Below, in pieces: positions 7,369 to 15,771 of a stretch of DNA of 64,000 nt (positions within the stretch are counted from its first letter, which is position 1; the number at the start of each line of letters is the position of its first letter). The stretch spans positions 248,001-312,000 of the forward strand of contig NZ_CALEJS010000042.1 in assembly GCF_937898475.1 (NCBI RefSeq). The letters run 5' to 3'. The translations under genes were made by a program, and so were the position numbers. This stretch comes from an uncultured Chitinophaga sp. GTDB taxonomy: Bacteria > Bacteroidota > Bacteroidia > Chitinophagales > Chitinophagaceae. Under the pieces are notes generated by a model. It made no database searches, was not told where the DNA came from, and was given only the letters and a program-made list of their open reading frames with translations.

Positions 7369-8202
7369 ATGGCACTTAAGAAGTACAAACCGATCACAGC
7401 CGGTACCCGTTGGAAAATAGGCAATGCATTTGCCGAACTGACCACGGATACCCCTGAAAAAAGCCTGCTGGAGCCTACCAAGAAGACCGGCGGTCGTAAC
7501 GTGCAGGGTAGAAGGTCTATGAGGTACATTGGTGGTGGCCACAAACAACACTACCGTATCATAGATTTCAAACGCGACAAACAAAATATCCCGGCTACCG
7601 TTAAGACGATCGAATACGATCCCAACCGTAGCGCGTTCATCGCATTACTGAGCTATGCAGATGGTGAAAAACGTTATATCCTGGCTCCCCAGGGCCTGCA
7701 GGTAGGCGCTACCGTAATAAGCGGCGCTGAAGTAGCCCCTGAAGTAGGTAACGCCCTGCTGCTTAAAAATATGCCTTTAGGTACAGTTGTGCACAATATC
7801 GAGCTGCAGCCTGGTAAAGGTGGTGCTATCGCCCGCAGCGCAGGTACATATGCACAGCTGAACGCTAAGGAAGAAAGATATGCTTCCCTGAAAATGCCTT
7901 CCGGCGAGCTGCGTAAAGTGCTGATCACCTGCATGGCTACCGTAGGTACTGTTTCCAACTCTGATCACGCTTTGCAATCTATCGGTAAAGCAGGTGCCAA
8001 CCGCTGGAGAGGCATCCGCCCCCGCAACCGTGGTGTGGCCATGAACCCTGTAGATCACCCGATGGGTGGTGGTGAAGGTAAAGCTTCAGGTGGTCACCCG
8101 AGGTCCAGAACAGGTAAATATGCGAAAGGCCTGAAAACCAGGAAACCGCATAAGAGCTCTGATAAGCTGATCATCACCAGGAAAAACGGCAAGAAATTAT
8201 AA
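7369..8202 (+). CDS. rplB: 50S ribosomal protein L2 (uL2)
   Basis: L2 is needed for subunit association and supports the peptidyl transferase centre. The 277-residue protein has the GGGHKQHYR segment, the RGIRPRNRGVAMNPVDHP loop and GGGEGKASGGHPRSRTG. The near-catalytic histidine lies in NPVDHPMGGG. Length and C-terminal basic tail are typical. Confidence 0.98.
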   Translation: MALKKYKPITAGTRWKIGNAFAELTTDTPEKSLLEPTKKTGGRNVQGRRSMRYIGGGHKQHYRIIDFKRDKQNIPATVKTIEYDPNRSAFIALLSYADGEKRYILAPQGLQVGATVISGAEVAPEVGNALLLKNMPLGTVVHNIELQPGKGGAIARSAGTYAQLNAKEERYASLKMPSGELRKVLITCMATVGTVSNSDHALQSIGKAGANRWRGIRPRNRGVAMNPVDHPMGGGEGKASGGHPRSRTGKYAKGLKTRKPHKSSDKLIITRKNGKKL

Positions 8203-8293
8203 TTAAAATCCCAGATCCCAAGAACCAAATCCTAAACAAGGGATATAATAGCTGGAATTTGGAATTTGGAAATTGGAATTTAAAAATAGCAAC

Positions 8294-8560
8294 ATGGGTC
8301 GTTCCATAAAAAAAGGTCCTTATGTGGACTTCAAATTAGAGCAGAAAGTTGAGAAGATGAATGAAGGTACCAAGCGTTCCGTGATCAAAACATGGAGCCG
8401 CCGTTCTACCATCACTCCTGACTTTGTGGGCCATACATTTGCGGTGCACAACGGTAATAAATTCATCCCTGTATATGTTACAGAGTTTATGGTAGGTCAT
8501 AAACTGGGTGAATTTGCTCCTACCCGCAACTTTAAAGGACACGCTAACAAGAAAATGTAA
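8294..8560 (+). CDS. rpsS: 30S ribosomal protein S19 (uS19)
   Basis: S19 is a head protein that contacts the A-site finger and tRNA. The product has 88 residues when started at ATG 8294 (MGRSIKKGPYVD), matching the family start. A longer in-frame reading from 8273 would add seven residues encoded by the spacer repeat and is rejected. GNKFIPVYVTEFMVGHKLGE and FAPTRNFKGH are diagnostic, quoted here as parts of one conserved C-terminal block. Confidence 0.97.
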   Translation: MGRSIKKGPYVDFKLEQKVEKMNEGTKRSVIKTWSRRSTITPDFVGHTFAVHNGNKFIPVYVTEFMVGHKLGEFAPTRNFKGHANKKM

Positions 8561-8638
8561 CTTATATAGAGAGCTGCCCTTCTGGGAATCTGAACCTTTG
8601 AAGGGCTACTCTCAAAATCAAATATCAAATTTTTAAAA

Positions 8639-8998
8639 ATGGAAGCAGTAGCTAAGCTGAATAATAATCCGACATCCACCCGCAAAATGCGGTTGCTGGC
8701 AGACCTGATCCGTGGTCTGGATGCGGAGAAGGCTTTGAATATTTTGAAATTCCATCCCAAACATCCCAGCGTTCCACTGGAAAAGCTGTTGGTATCTGCT
8801 ATCGCCAACTGGAAAGTGAAGAACGAGGGCCAACGGGTAGAAGATGCTAACCTGTATGTGAAGACTATTTTCGTAGATGGTGGCCGCATCCTGAAGAGAA
8901 TGCGTCCTGCTCCGCAGGGCCGGGGTTATCGCGTACGCAAAAGAAGTAACCACGTAACTATTGTTGTGGACAGCCGTAACGAGGTAGCAAAGAACTAA
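8639..8998 (+). CDS. rplV: 50S ribosomal protein L22 (uL22)
   Basis: L22 lines the exit tunnel with a long beta-hairpin and is a known site of macrolide-resistance mutations. The 119-residue protein shows the hairpin region RILKRMRPAPQGRGYRVRKR followed by the terminal strand HVTIVV. It lies between rpsS and rpsC as expected. Confidence 0.97.
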   Translation: MEAVAKLNNNPTSTRKMRLLADLIRGLDAEKALNILKFHPKHPSVPLEKLLVSAIANWKVKNEGQRVEDANLYVKTIFVDGGRILKRMRPAPQGRGYRVRKRSNHVTIVVDSRNEVAKN

Positions 8999-9033
8999 AA
9001 ACTATTCAACTAATAGATAAATAAACCAGGAAC

Positions 9034-9822
9034 ATGGGTCAGAAAACAAATCCTATTGGTAACAGGTTAGGTATCATCAGAGGATGGGACTCTAATTGGT
9101 ATGGTAGCAAAAAAGACTATGCTACCAAACTGATCGAAGATAACAAGATCAGGACTTACCTGAATGCCCGTATCAACAAAGGCGGCATTTCACGCGTAGT
9201 GATCGAAAGAACACTGGGTAAGCTGATCATTACCATCCATACTTCCAAACCTGGTATCATTATAGGTAAAGGTGGTAACGAGGTAGACCGCATTAAAGAA
9301 GAGCTGAAGAAACTGACCGGTAAGGAAGATGTACAGATTAACATTCTGGAGATCCGCCGTCCGGAGGTAGACGCCAATATCGTTGCTGAAACAATTGCCA
9401 AACAGATAGAAAGCCGTATCAACTACAAGCGTGCTATTAAGATGGCTATTGCCACCGCTTTGAGAATGGGTGCGGAAGGTATTAAGGTGAAAGTGAGCGG
9501 TCGTTTGGGCGGTGCGGAAATTGCCCGTTCTGAAGAGATCAAACAAGGTCGTACGCCCCTGCATACTTACCGTATGGATATAGATTACGCATCTTTGTTC
9601 GCCCTTACCGTATACGGTAAAATAGGCATCAAAGTATGGATCTGTAAAGGTGAAGTACTGGGTAAACGCGATCTGAACCCGAACGTGCTGAGCGGTAAAG
9701 AGAATGAAGGCCGTACCGGTGGTGGTCGTCCTGAAAGAGGCGGTGGCGATCGCGGTGAAAGAAGAGATAACCGCGGTGGTGGTGAAAGAAGAGGCGGTGG
9801 CGACAGGGGTGGTCGCAGATAG
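9034..9822 (+). CDS. rpsC: 30S ribosomal protein S3 (uS3) with Gly/Arg-rich tail
   Basis: S3 forms part of the mRNA entry channel and its helicase function. The 262-residue protein starts MGQKTNPIGNRLGI, has the KH domain with KPGIIIGKGGNEVDRI, and the C-terminal domain with GRLGGAEIARSE. After GEVLGKRDLNPN the chain continues with about 45 residues made of Gly, Arg, Glu and Asp in RGG-like units (GGGRPERGGGDRGERR). This tail is longer than in E. coli S3 and is predicted to be disordered. Confidence 0.97.
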   Translation: MGQKTNPIGNRLGIIRGWDSNWYGSKKDYATKLIEDNKIRTYLNARINKGGISRVVIERTLGKLIITIHTSKPGIIIGKGGNEVDRIKEELKKLTGKEDVQINILEIRRPEVDANIVAETIAKQIESRINYKRAIKMAIATALRMGAEGIKVKVSGRLGGAEIARSEEIKQGRTPLHTYRMDIDYASLFALTVYGKIGIKVWICKGEVLGKRDLNPNVLSGKENEGRTGGGRPERGGGDRGERRDNRGGGERRGGGDRGGRR

Positions 9823-9862
9823 GCAATTAACAATATCGATTAACAATTAATAACATATAACA

Positions 9863-10282
9863 ATGTTACAGCCCAAGAGAACGAAACACAGGAAAATGCA
9901 TAAAGGCCGCATCAAAGGTAACGCTAAGCGTGGTGCTGCTCTTTCCTTTGGTACGTTCGGACTTAAAGCATTAGAGCCGAAATGGATCACTGACAGGCAG
10001 ATCGAAGCTGCCCGTGTGGCCCTGACAAGGCATATGAAACGTGAAGGTAACGTGTGGATCCGTATTTTCCCTGACAAGCCTATCACAGCCAAACCGCTGG
10101 AAGTGAGGATGGGTAAGGGTAAAGGTGCTCCCGATCACTGGGCAGCTGTGGTAAAACCCGGCCGTATCCTGTTCGAGGCAGACGGAGTTCCCTTGCAGGT
10201 AGCGAAAGAAGCCATGGAACTGGCTGCTCAGAAACTGCCCATCAAGGTAAAATTTGTAGTACGCCACGATTATGTTGCGTAA
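9863..10282 (+). CDS. rplP: 50S ribosomal protein L16 (uL16)
   Basis: L16 organises the A-site region of the large subunit. The 139-residue protein begins MLQPKRTKHRKMHKGR and has KPLEVRMGKGKGAPDHW, which includes the conserved basic loop. Position between rpsC and rpmC is canonical. Confidence 0.98.
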   Translation: MLQPKRTKHRKMHKGRIKGNAKRGAALSFGTFGLKALEPKWITDRQIEAARVALTRHMKREGNVWIRIFPDKPITAKPLEVRMGKGKGAPDHWAAVVKPGRILFEADGVPLQVAKEAMELAAQKLPIKVKFVVRHDYVA

Positions 10283-10333
10283 GTGAGAACAGCCTTCTAG
10301 TTACAAGTAAAAAACAAAACAAAACTTAAAGCA

Positions 10334-10534
10334 ATGGCAAAAGTAAAGCTGGATCTGAAGAGCCTGAGCGAGCAGGATCTGAAAGACAAGATCTCTGAAG
10401 AGCAACTGCGCTTGAAGAAGATCACGTTTAGTCATGCCATCACGCCGATCGAGAATCCAATGAGCATCCGCTCACTGAGAAGGGAGATCGCAAGGATGAA
10501 AACTGAACTGCATAAAAGAGAGTTGGGCTTTTAA
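10334..10534 (+). CDS. rpmC: 50S ribosomal protein L29 (uL29)
   Basis: L29 is a two-helix protein beside L23 at the tunnel exit. The 66-residue product is of normal length, with the family's central segment PMSIRSLRREIARMKTEL. The short gene lies between rplP and rpsQ. Confidence 0.95.
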   Translation: MAKVKLDLKSLSEQDLKDKISEEQLRLKKITFSHAITPIENPMSIRSLRREIARMKTELHKRELGF

Positions 10535-10640
10535 ATCCAAACGGGCACCGGTAAGTCAATCCGGCTTCCGTCAGATCATAAATATTAATTAACTCTTCCG
10601 CAGTAAATGGAGGAGTTTGAAGGGAAAAATACTTTCAACA

Positions 10641-10901
10641 ATGACCGAAGTAAGAAATTTAAGAAAGACCAGGACTGGTGTTGTATCCAGCAATAAAATG
10701 GATAAAACCATCACTGTAAGCGTGGAGCGTAAAGTGAAGCACCCGATCTATGGTAAATTCGTTAAGAAAACTACCAAGTTCATGGCGCACGACGAGAAGA
10801 ACGAGTGCAGCATCGGCGACACCGTTAGGATCATGGAGTCCCGTCCGCTGAGCAGGAACAAGTGCTGGAGACTGGTAGAGATTATCGAAAAAGTAAAATA
10901 A
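10641..10901 (+). CDS. rpsQ: 30S ribosomal protein S17 (uS17)
   Basis: S17 is a primary 16S rRNA-binding OB-fold protein. The start is placed at ATG 10641 (MTEVRNLRKTRTGVV), giving 86 residues. An upstream TTG at 10617 would add eight residues and is unlikely. KMDKTITVSVERKVKHPIYG and the C-terminal ESRPLSRNKCWRLVEI are typical. Confidence 0.96.
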   Translation: MTEVRNLRKTRTGVVSSNKMDKTITVSVERKVKHPIYGKFVKKTTKFMAHDEKNECSIGDTVRIMESRPLSRNKCWRLVEIIEKVK

Positions 10902-10978
10902 TTTAATGATTGTTTCAAGCTGCACGCCGGCGTTCCCGGGTGTAGCCGCTGACTAAACAAATAGCAAAACATACTAAG

Positions 10979-11347
10979 ATGATACAACAAGAATCAAGGC
11001 TGAACGTAGCTGATAACAGCGGTGCCAAAGAGGTGCTGTGTATAAGGGTATTGGGCAACTCCGGCCAGGACTATGCGAAAGTGGGCGACAAGATCGTGGT
11101 AACCGTGAAGGATGCAATTCCTGCCGGTGGCGTGAAAAAAGGTATGGTGACCAAAGCTGTTATTGTAAGAACAAAGAACAAGCTGCGCCGTAAAGACGGA
11201 TCTTACATCCGTTTTGACGATAATGCCGTTGTATTGCTGAACAACTCCGACGAGCCGCGCGGTACCCGTATTTTCGGTCCGGTTGCCCGTGAGCTGCGTG
11301 ATAAGGGATACATGAAGATCATCTCCCTGGCACCTGAGGTACTGTAA
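10979..11347 (+). CDS. rplN: 50S ribosomal protein L14 (uL14)
   Basis: L14 forms bridges to the small subunit and binds the silencing factor RsfS. The 122-residue protein begins MIQQESRLNVADNSGAKE and has the IRFDDNAVVLLN and GTRIFGPVARELR motifs. Length matches the very conserved family length of 122. Confidence 0.98.
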   Translation: MIQQESRLNVADNSGAKEVLCIRVLGNSGQDYAKVGDKIVVTVKDAIPAGGVKKGMVTKAVIVRTKNKLRRKDGSYIRFDDNAVVLLNNSDEPRGTRIFGPVARELRDKGYMKIISLAPEVL

Positions 11348-11414
11348 TAAATAAAAGGTAAAAAGGAAAAAAGTAAAAACAACACAGGAACGGAGAGTTA
11401 GCAGAAAATTTTAA

Positions 11415-11445
11415 TTTTTACCTTTTTCTTTTTTATTTATCTTTG
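11415..11445 (+). promoter_or_regulatory. Internal operon promoter before rplX
   Basis: A TTTT -33 element at 11415-11418 and TATCTTTG at 11438-11445 have a 19-base spacer. It would let the spc part of the cluster be transcribed separately from the S10 part. Confidence 0.7.
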
Positions 11446-11477
11446 CAGCCCGTTTACAAAAACGAGTCAATATTTAT

Positions 11478-11501
11478 CAAGCGAAACGAGGGTTTCGCTT
11501 G
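11478..11501 (+). promoter_or_regulatory. Hairpin in the rplX 5' leader
   Basis: CAAGCGAAAC and GTTTCGCTTG form a perfect 10-bp stem with a GAGG tetraloop. It lies about 20 bases before the rplX start and after the internal promoter. It has no T-tract, so it is unlikely to be a terminator. Confidence 0.6.
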
Positions 11502-11521
11502 GCGTTTATAAATAAACAAAA

Positions 11522-11860
11522 ATGAAAACTAGATTCAAGCCTAAGTTCAACATTAAGAAGGGCGACATGGTAGTGGTGATTGCCGGCGACGACAAGGACA
11601 GGACTAAGCCTCGCAAGGTGCTGGAAGTGCTCATCGACAAAGCCCGTGTTCTGGTTGAAGGCGTAAATATCATCACCAAGCACACCAAACCCACTGCTCA
11701 GAACACCAAAGGTGGTATCGTAAAGCAGGAGGCTCCTATCGCCATTTCCAACGTAATGTTGTGGGATGCTAAGGCTGGTAAACCTACCAGGGTGAACAGG
11801 CAGCGTGAAAACGGTAAATTAGTTCGTATAGCTAAAAAATCAGGGGAGGTAATTAAATAA
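11522..11860 (+). CDS. rplX: 50S ribosomal protein L24 (uL24)
   Basis: L24 initiates large-subunit assembly. The 112-residue protein has the KOW motif KKGDMVVVIAGDDKD and RVLVEGVNIITKHTKPT. It begins after a leader with its own promoter and hairpin. Its TAA stop shares one base with the ATG of rplE, so the two are translationally coupled. Confidence 0.97.
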   Translation: MKTRFKPKFNIKKGDMVVVIAGDDKDRTKPRKVLEVLIDKARVLVEGVNIITKHTKPTAQNTKGGIVKQEAPIAISNVMLWDAKAGKPTRVNRQRENGKLVRIAKKSGEVIK

Positions 11861-12429
11861 TGGCAAACACTACATATATCCCGAGGCTGCAGAAAAAGTA
11901 CCGCGAAGAAGTGGTAGCTGCACTTATGAAGAAATTCAACTATAAGAGTGTAATGCAGGTACCCCGCCTGGTAAAGATCTGCCTGAACCAGGGTATTAAT
12001 GGCGCAGTTAGCGACAAAAAGCTGGTTGATATTGCTGTAGACGAAATGACCCGTATCGCAGGTCAGAAAGCAATACCCACCCTTTCCAAGAAAGATATAT
12101 CCAACTTCAAACTCAGGAAGAACATGCCGATTGGCGCCCGCGTAACCCTGCGTGGAACCAACATGTATGATTTCCTGGATCGCCTGGTGTCTGTGTCACT
12201 GCCCCGTGTACGTGACTTTAAAGGTGTGAATGAGAAAGCTTTTGATGGCCGTGGTAACTATACCCTGGGTATCACTGAGCAGATCATCTTCCCTGAGATA
12301 GATATCGACAAGGTGACCAAGATCGCCGGTATGGATATCACTTTTGTAACAACGGCTACTACCAACGAAGAAGCTTATGAACTGCTGAAAGAGCTGGGTA
12401 TGCCGTTCAAGAATATGAAAAAGGACTAA
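11860..12429 (+). CDS. rplE: 50S ribosomal protein L5 (uL5)
   Basis: L5 binds 5S rRNA and contacts the P-site tRNA. The 189-residue protein shows KKFNYKSVMQVPRLVKICLN, the FKLRKNMPIGARVTLRG loop, and the C-terminal GITEQIIFPEIDIDKV. The start overlaps the rplX stop by one base (TAATG). Confidence 0.98.
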   Translation: MANTTYIPRLQKKYREEVVAALMKKFNYKSVMQVPRLVKICLNQGINGAVSDKKLVDIAVDEMTRIAGQKAIPTLSKKDISNFKLRKNMPIGARVTLRGTNMYDFLDRLVSVSLPRVRDFKGVNEKAFDGRGNYTLGITEQIIFPEIDIDKVTKIAGMDITFVTTATTNEEAYELLKELGMPFKNMKKD

Positions 12430-12451
12430 TTAATTATATTATAACAATACT

Positions 12452-12721
12452 ATGGCAAAAGAATCCGTAAAAGCCAGGGAAAGAAAAAGAGAAGCACTGG
12501 TAGCCAAGTTTGCAGAAAAGCGCGCTGCCCTGAAAGCAGAAGGCAACTATGCAGAACTGGACAAACTGCCTAAAAATGCTTCCCCCGTTCGCTTAAAGAA
12601 CAGGTGCCAGTTAACAGGTCGTCCCAGAGGTTACATGCGTCACTTCGGCATCTGCCGTAACATGTTCCGCGATCTGGCACTGGCTGGTAAAATCCCCGGC
12701 GTTAGAAAAGCTAGCTGGTAA
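12452..12721 (+). CDS. rpsN: 30S ribosomal protein S14 (uS14), long zinc-free form
   Basis: S14 is a late-assembling head protein. The 89-residue protein is the long form: it lacks the paired CxxC motifs of the 61-residue zinc form and instead has RCQLTGRPRGYMRHFGICR near residue 52, with two isolated cysteines. The ending GVRKASW is typical. The zinc-free type makes the ribosome less dependent on zinc supply. Confidence 0.96.
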   Translation: MAKESVKARERKREALVAKFAEKRAALKAEGNYAELDKLPKNASPVRLKNRCQLTGRPRGYMRHFGICRNMFRDLALAGKIPGVRKASW

Positions 12722-12729
12722 GATCCGGT

Positions 12730-12772
12730 TTACGGAGGCCCTGCTGTAATGGCATTGGGCCTGTTGCCGTAA
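12730..12772 (+). promoter_or_regulatory. Hairpin in the rpsN-rpsH spacer
   Basis: TTACGG-AGGCCC pairs with GGGCCT-(4 bases)-CCGTAA, giving 12 bp of stem around a 15-base loop. It has no T-tract. It may be a processing or regulatory structure. Confidence 0.5.
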
Positions 12773-12859
12773 CTGATCGTTTTTGAATTGATTTTTGATT
12801 TTCCTATCTATTACTGATTGGATATCGCATTGTAAACATTATTAACTTTTTTACAAACA

Positions 12860-13258
12860 ATGGTTACTGATCCAATAGCAGACTTCCTGACCAGAATCCG
12901 GAATGCTCAAATGGCTAACCACAGGATCGTGGAAATTCCGGCCTCCAAACTGAAGAAACGTATCACAGAGATACTGTACGATAAAGGTTATATCCTGAAG
13001 TACAAATTTGAGGAAGATACCAAACAGGGCGTTATTAAAATAGCGCTGAAATATGATCCTCAAACAAAAGAACCCGCAATAAAGGAATTACAGCGTATCA
13101 GCCGTCCGGGTTTACGTCAGTATTCTAAACCCGACGATTTCCGCCGTATCAAGAACGGTCTGGGCGTAGCTATCATTTCTACCTCTAAAGGCGTAATGAC
13201 TGATAAAGAAGCTAAAGCGCAGAACGTAGGCGGCGAAGTTGTTTGCTACGTTTACTAA
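12860..13258 (+). CDS. rpsH: 30S ribosomal protein S8 (uS8)
   Basis: S8 is a primary 16S rRNA binder and, in E. coli, the repressor of the spc operon. The 132-residue protein begins MVTDPIADFLTRIRNAQ and has RISRPGLRQYSKPDDFRRI, GLGVAIISTSKGVMTD and the final GGEVVCYVY. It is preceded by a 138-base spacer with a strong hairpin. Confidence 0.98.
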   Translation: MVTDPIADFLTRIRNAQMANHRIVEIPASKLKKRITEILYDKGYILKYKFEEDTKQGVIKIALKYDPQTKEPAIKELQRISRPGLRQYSKPDDFRRIKNGLGVAIISTSKGVMTDKEAKAQNVGGEVVCYVY

Positions 13259-13348
13259 TATATACATGCGGCACGTCTGACAATTAAGCTTTCTATACGG
13301 AGCTGAACACGGGCAGCCGGTACTTTTAACAGCATAAAATATCAAAAC

Positions 13349-13903
13349 ATGTCACGTATAGGGAAAAGTCCCATAAAATTAGCCAGCGGTGTAACAGTTA
13401 CTGTTTCTCCGGCTAATGAAATTACAGTGAAAGGCCCTAAAGGCGAACTGAAGAAGAGCATTGACAGGGATATTAAGGTGGAAGTGAAAGATGGCGTAGT
13501 GACGGTTACCCGTCCTACTGACCAGATCCGCCACCGTGCGCTGCATGGTTTGTACCGTGCGCTGCTCGCCAACATGGTAAAAGGTGTAACTGATGGTTTC
13601 AAGAAACAGCTGGAGCTGGTCGGTGTGGGTTACAAAGCCGCCAACCAGGGTCAATTGCTGGATCTGTCCTTAGGTTATTCTCACAATATTATCTTCGAAG
13701 TGCCGAAAGAACTGAAGGTGAGCACCTTAACTGAAAAAGGTGCTAACCCCAAGATCATGCTGGAAGGCATTGACAACCAGCTGTTAGGCCAGGTTGCCGC
13801 TAAACTTCGCAGCCTTCGTAAGCCTGAGCCTTACAAAGGTAAAGGTGTTCGCTACAGCGATGAAGTGGTACGTAAGAAAGCAGGTAAGTCTGCAGGTAAA
13901 TAA
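13349..13903 (+). CDS. rplF: 50S ribosomal protein L6 (uL6)
   Basis: L6 lies near the sarcin-ricin loop. The 184-residue protein begins MSRIGKSPIKLASGV, contains two repeated domains, HRALHGLYRALLANMV and the C-terminal RSLRKPEPYKGKGVRY. The tail is Lys-rich. It is followed by a stable hairpin before rplR. Confidence 0.98.
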   Translation: MSRIGKSPIKLASGVTVTVSPANEITVKGPKGELKKSIDRDIKVEVKDGVVTVTRPTDQIRHRALHGLYRALLANMVKGVTDGFKKQLELVGVGYKAANQGQLLDLSLGYSHNIIFEVPKELKVSTLTEKGANPKIMLEGIDNQLLGQVAAKLRSLRKPEPYKGKGVRYSDEVVRKKAGKSAGK

Positions 13904-13920
13904 TTAGTTGCTTATAATTA

Positions 13921-13943
13921 AACGCCCGGCAGCATCGGGCGTT
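13921..13943 (+). promoter_or_regulatory. Hairpin between rplF and rplR
   Basis: AACGCCCG and CGGGCGTT form a perfect 8-bp stem with a 7-base loop, ending 14 bases before the rplR start. It is followed by AAAA rather than T, so it does not look like a terminator. Confidence 0.5.
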
Positions 13944-13957
13944 AAAACTTGAAATAA

Positions 13958-14311
13958 ATGAACACGAAAGAAATCAAGAGACAGAAGATCCGTTACCGCA
14001 TCCGTAAAAAGGTCAGCGGTACGGCACAAAAGCCCAGGTTGTCTGTATTTCGCAGCAACAGCGATATCTACGTACAGTTGATCGACGATACCACTGGTAC
14101 CACCCTGGCTGCTGCCTCTTCACGCGATAAGGACATTAAGGCGCAGAAGGGTACCAAGAGCGAGATCTCCAAGCTGGTAGGTACCGCCCTGGCCGCCAAA
14201 GCCAAAGCATTAGGTGTCAGCGCCTGTGTGTTTGACCGTGGTGGTTACCTGTACCATGGCCGTGTTAAAAGTGTAGCAGATGGCGCAAGGGAAGGTGGCC
14301 TGCAGTTCTAA
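13958..14311 (+). CDS. rplR: 50S ribosomal protein L18 (uL18)
   Basis: L18 binds 5S rRNA with L5. The 117-residue protein has RLSVFRSNSDIYVQLIDD and VFDRGGYLYHGRVKSVADGAREGGL, the latter being the conserved C-terminal signature quoted here in part as FDRGGYLYHGRV. Length is normal. Confidence 0.97.
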   Translation: MNTKEIKRQKIRYRIRKKVSGTAQKPRLSVFRSNSDIYVQLIDDTTGTTLAAASSRDKDIKAQKGTKSEISKLVGTALAAKAKALGVSACVFDRGGYLYHGRVKSVADGAREGGLQF

Positions 14312-14352
14312 TAATAATCGTAAATCTGAAATCGTAATTCGCAATTAATAAA

Positions 14353-14871
14353 ATGGCAAAGAATTCATTCAATAAAGTAAAGGCCGGTGACCTGGAGTTG
14401 AAGGAGAAGGTAGTGGCCATTAACCGTGTTACCAAAACGACCAAAGGCGGCCGCACATTCAGCTTTTCCGCCCTGGTAGTTGTAGGTAACGAGAACGGTG
14501 TTGTTGGCCATGGTTTGGGTAAAGCCAAGGAAGTGCAGGAAGCTATCACTAAGGGTATTGACGATGCCAAGAAGAATCTGATCAAAATACCTGTAATGAA
14601 AGGCACAATTCCTCACGACCAGTTTGCCAAGGAAGGCGCTGCCAAGGTGCTGATCAAACCTGCCGCTCATGGTACTGGTGTGATCGCCGGTGGTTCTATG
14701 CGCGCTGTGTTGGAAAGTGCCGGAATTACGGACGTATTGGCTAAGTCTCTCGGATCTGCCAATCCGCATAACGTGGTAAAAGCTACTTTCAAAGCCCTGG
14801 GCCTGCTCCGCGAGCCGGTACAGGTTGCTAAGAGCAGAAGTGTGTCCCTGAAAAAGGTGTTCAACGGATAA
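14353..14871 (+). CDS. rpsE: 30S ribosomal protein S5 (uS5)
   Basis: S5 helps form the mRNA entry tunnel and influences accuracy. The 172-residue protein has the double-stranded RNA-binding-like domain (LKEKVVAINRVTKTTKGGR) and the conserved GNENGVVGHGLGKAKEV. The C-terminal domain contains GSANPHNVVKATFKAL. It is followed by a spacer hairpin of the AATTTGGAA type. Confidence 0.97.
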   Translation: MAKNSFNKVKAGDLELKEKVVAINRVTKTTKGGRTFSFSALVVVGNENGVVGHGLGKAKEVQEAITKGIDDAKKNLIKIPVMKGTIPHDQFAKEGAAKVLIKPAAHGTGVIAGGSMRAVLESAGITDVLAKSLGSANPHNVVKATFKALGLLREPVQVAKSRSVSLKKVFNG

Positions 14872-14950
14872 TGAGTTAAGCGCAAATCCCGGGAAGCAAA
14901 TTCCCAACATTGTGGGATTTGGAATCTGGAATTTTGAAATTCTTAATATT

Positions 14951-15136
14951 ATGGCAAAGATCAAGATCACTCAGGTAAAAAGTGGTATAGACCGTCCTGA
15001 AAGGCAGAAACTGACCTTAAAGGCGTTGGGCCTTACCAAAATGCACGCTACTGTTGAAGTAGAGGCAACTCCCCAGATCGTAGGGATGGTGCGTAAGGTG
15101 AATCACCTGGTAAAAGTAGAAGACGTGAAAGGTTGA
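14951..15136 (+). CDS. rpmD: 50S ribosomal protein L30 (uL30)
   Basis: L30 is a small large-subunit protein. The start is ATG 14951 (MAKIKITQVKSGIDRPERQ), giving 61 residues, the usual length. A longer reading from 14912 would translate the preceding AATTTGGAA spacer repeat and is rejected. LKALGLTKMHATVEVE is the family core. Confidence 0.95.
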   Translation: MAKIKITQVKSGIDRPERQKLTLKALGLTKMHATVEVEATPQIVGMVRKVNHLVKVEDVKG

Positions 15137-15246
15137 TCGCTGTGTTCGGCCTTCACTAAATAATCGTACTTTTACATTGGTATTATAGAAATACATATTA
15201 TATTTAAGCGAGCGGCTAATTTCCGCGTAAGTAAAAAGAATTAATC

Positions 15247-15693
15247 ATGAATCTGCATTCACTGAAACCTGCAAAAGGTTCTGTACATAAAGAGAAACGC
15301 CTGGGTCGTGGGGAAGCTTCCGGTAAAGGTGGTACTTCTACCAAAGGTAACAAGGGGCATCAGTCCCGTAACGGCTATTCCCAGAAAATAGGTCACGAAG
15401 GTGGCCAGATGCCGATCCAGCGTCGTTTGCCCAAGCGTGGTTTTAAAAGCATTAACCCGGAAGAAGTTACAGTATTCAACGTTGGCCAGTTAGATCACCT
15501 GGTAGAAAAATACGGTCTGCAGGAGTTCTCTCTTGACAACCTGTATGCCAATGGCCTGATCAACAGAACTGCTAAAGTTAAACTGTTAGGACAGGGAGAA
15601 CTGAAAGCTAAAGTAACCGTAAAGGTGAACGCCATCAGTGAAAAAGCCAAGCAGCTTGTTGAAAAAGCAGGTGGGTCAGTAGAACTGGTATAA
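15247..15693 (+). CDS. rplO: 50S ribosomal protein L15 (uL15)
   Basis: L15 is a late assembly protein with a long N-terminal extension. The 148-residue protein has LKPAKGSVHKEKRLGRG, the Gly-rich GKGGTSTKGNKGHQSRNG and EGGQMPIQRRLPKRGF. It is followed by a small AGACGC/GCGTCT hairpin and TTTT at 15709-15734 before secY. Confidence 0.97.
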   Translation: MNLHSLKPAKGSVHKEKRLGRGEASGKGGTSTKGNKGHQSRNGYSQKIGHEGGQMPIQRRLPKRGFKSINPEEVTVFNVGQLDHLVEKYGLQEFSLDNLYANGLINRTAKVKLLGQGELKAKVTVKVNAISEKAKQLVEKAGGSVELV

Positions 15694-15771
15694 GACTTTA
15701 CGACTGAGGAGACGCCTACGGAGTAGTGCGTCTTTTCGTATTTAATAGCGCTATTAAACCTTTATCTTCCT

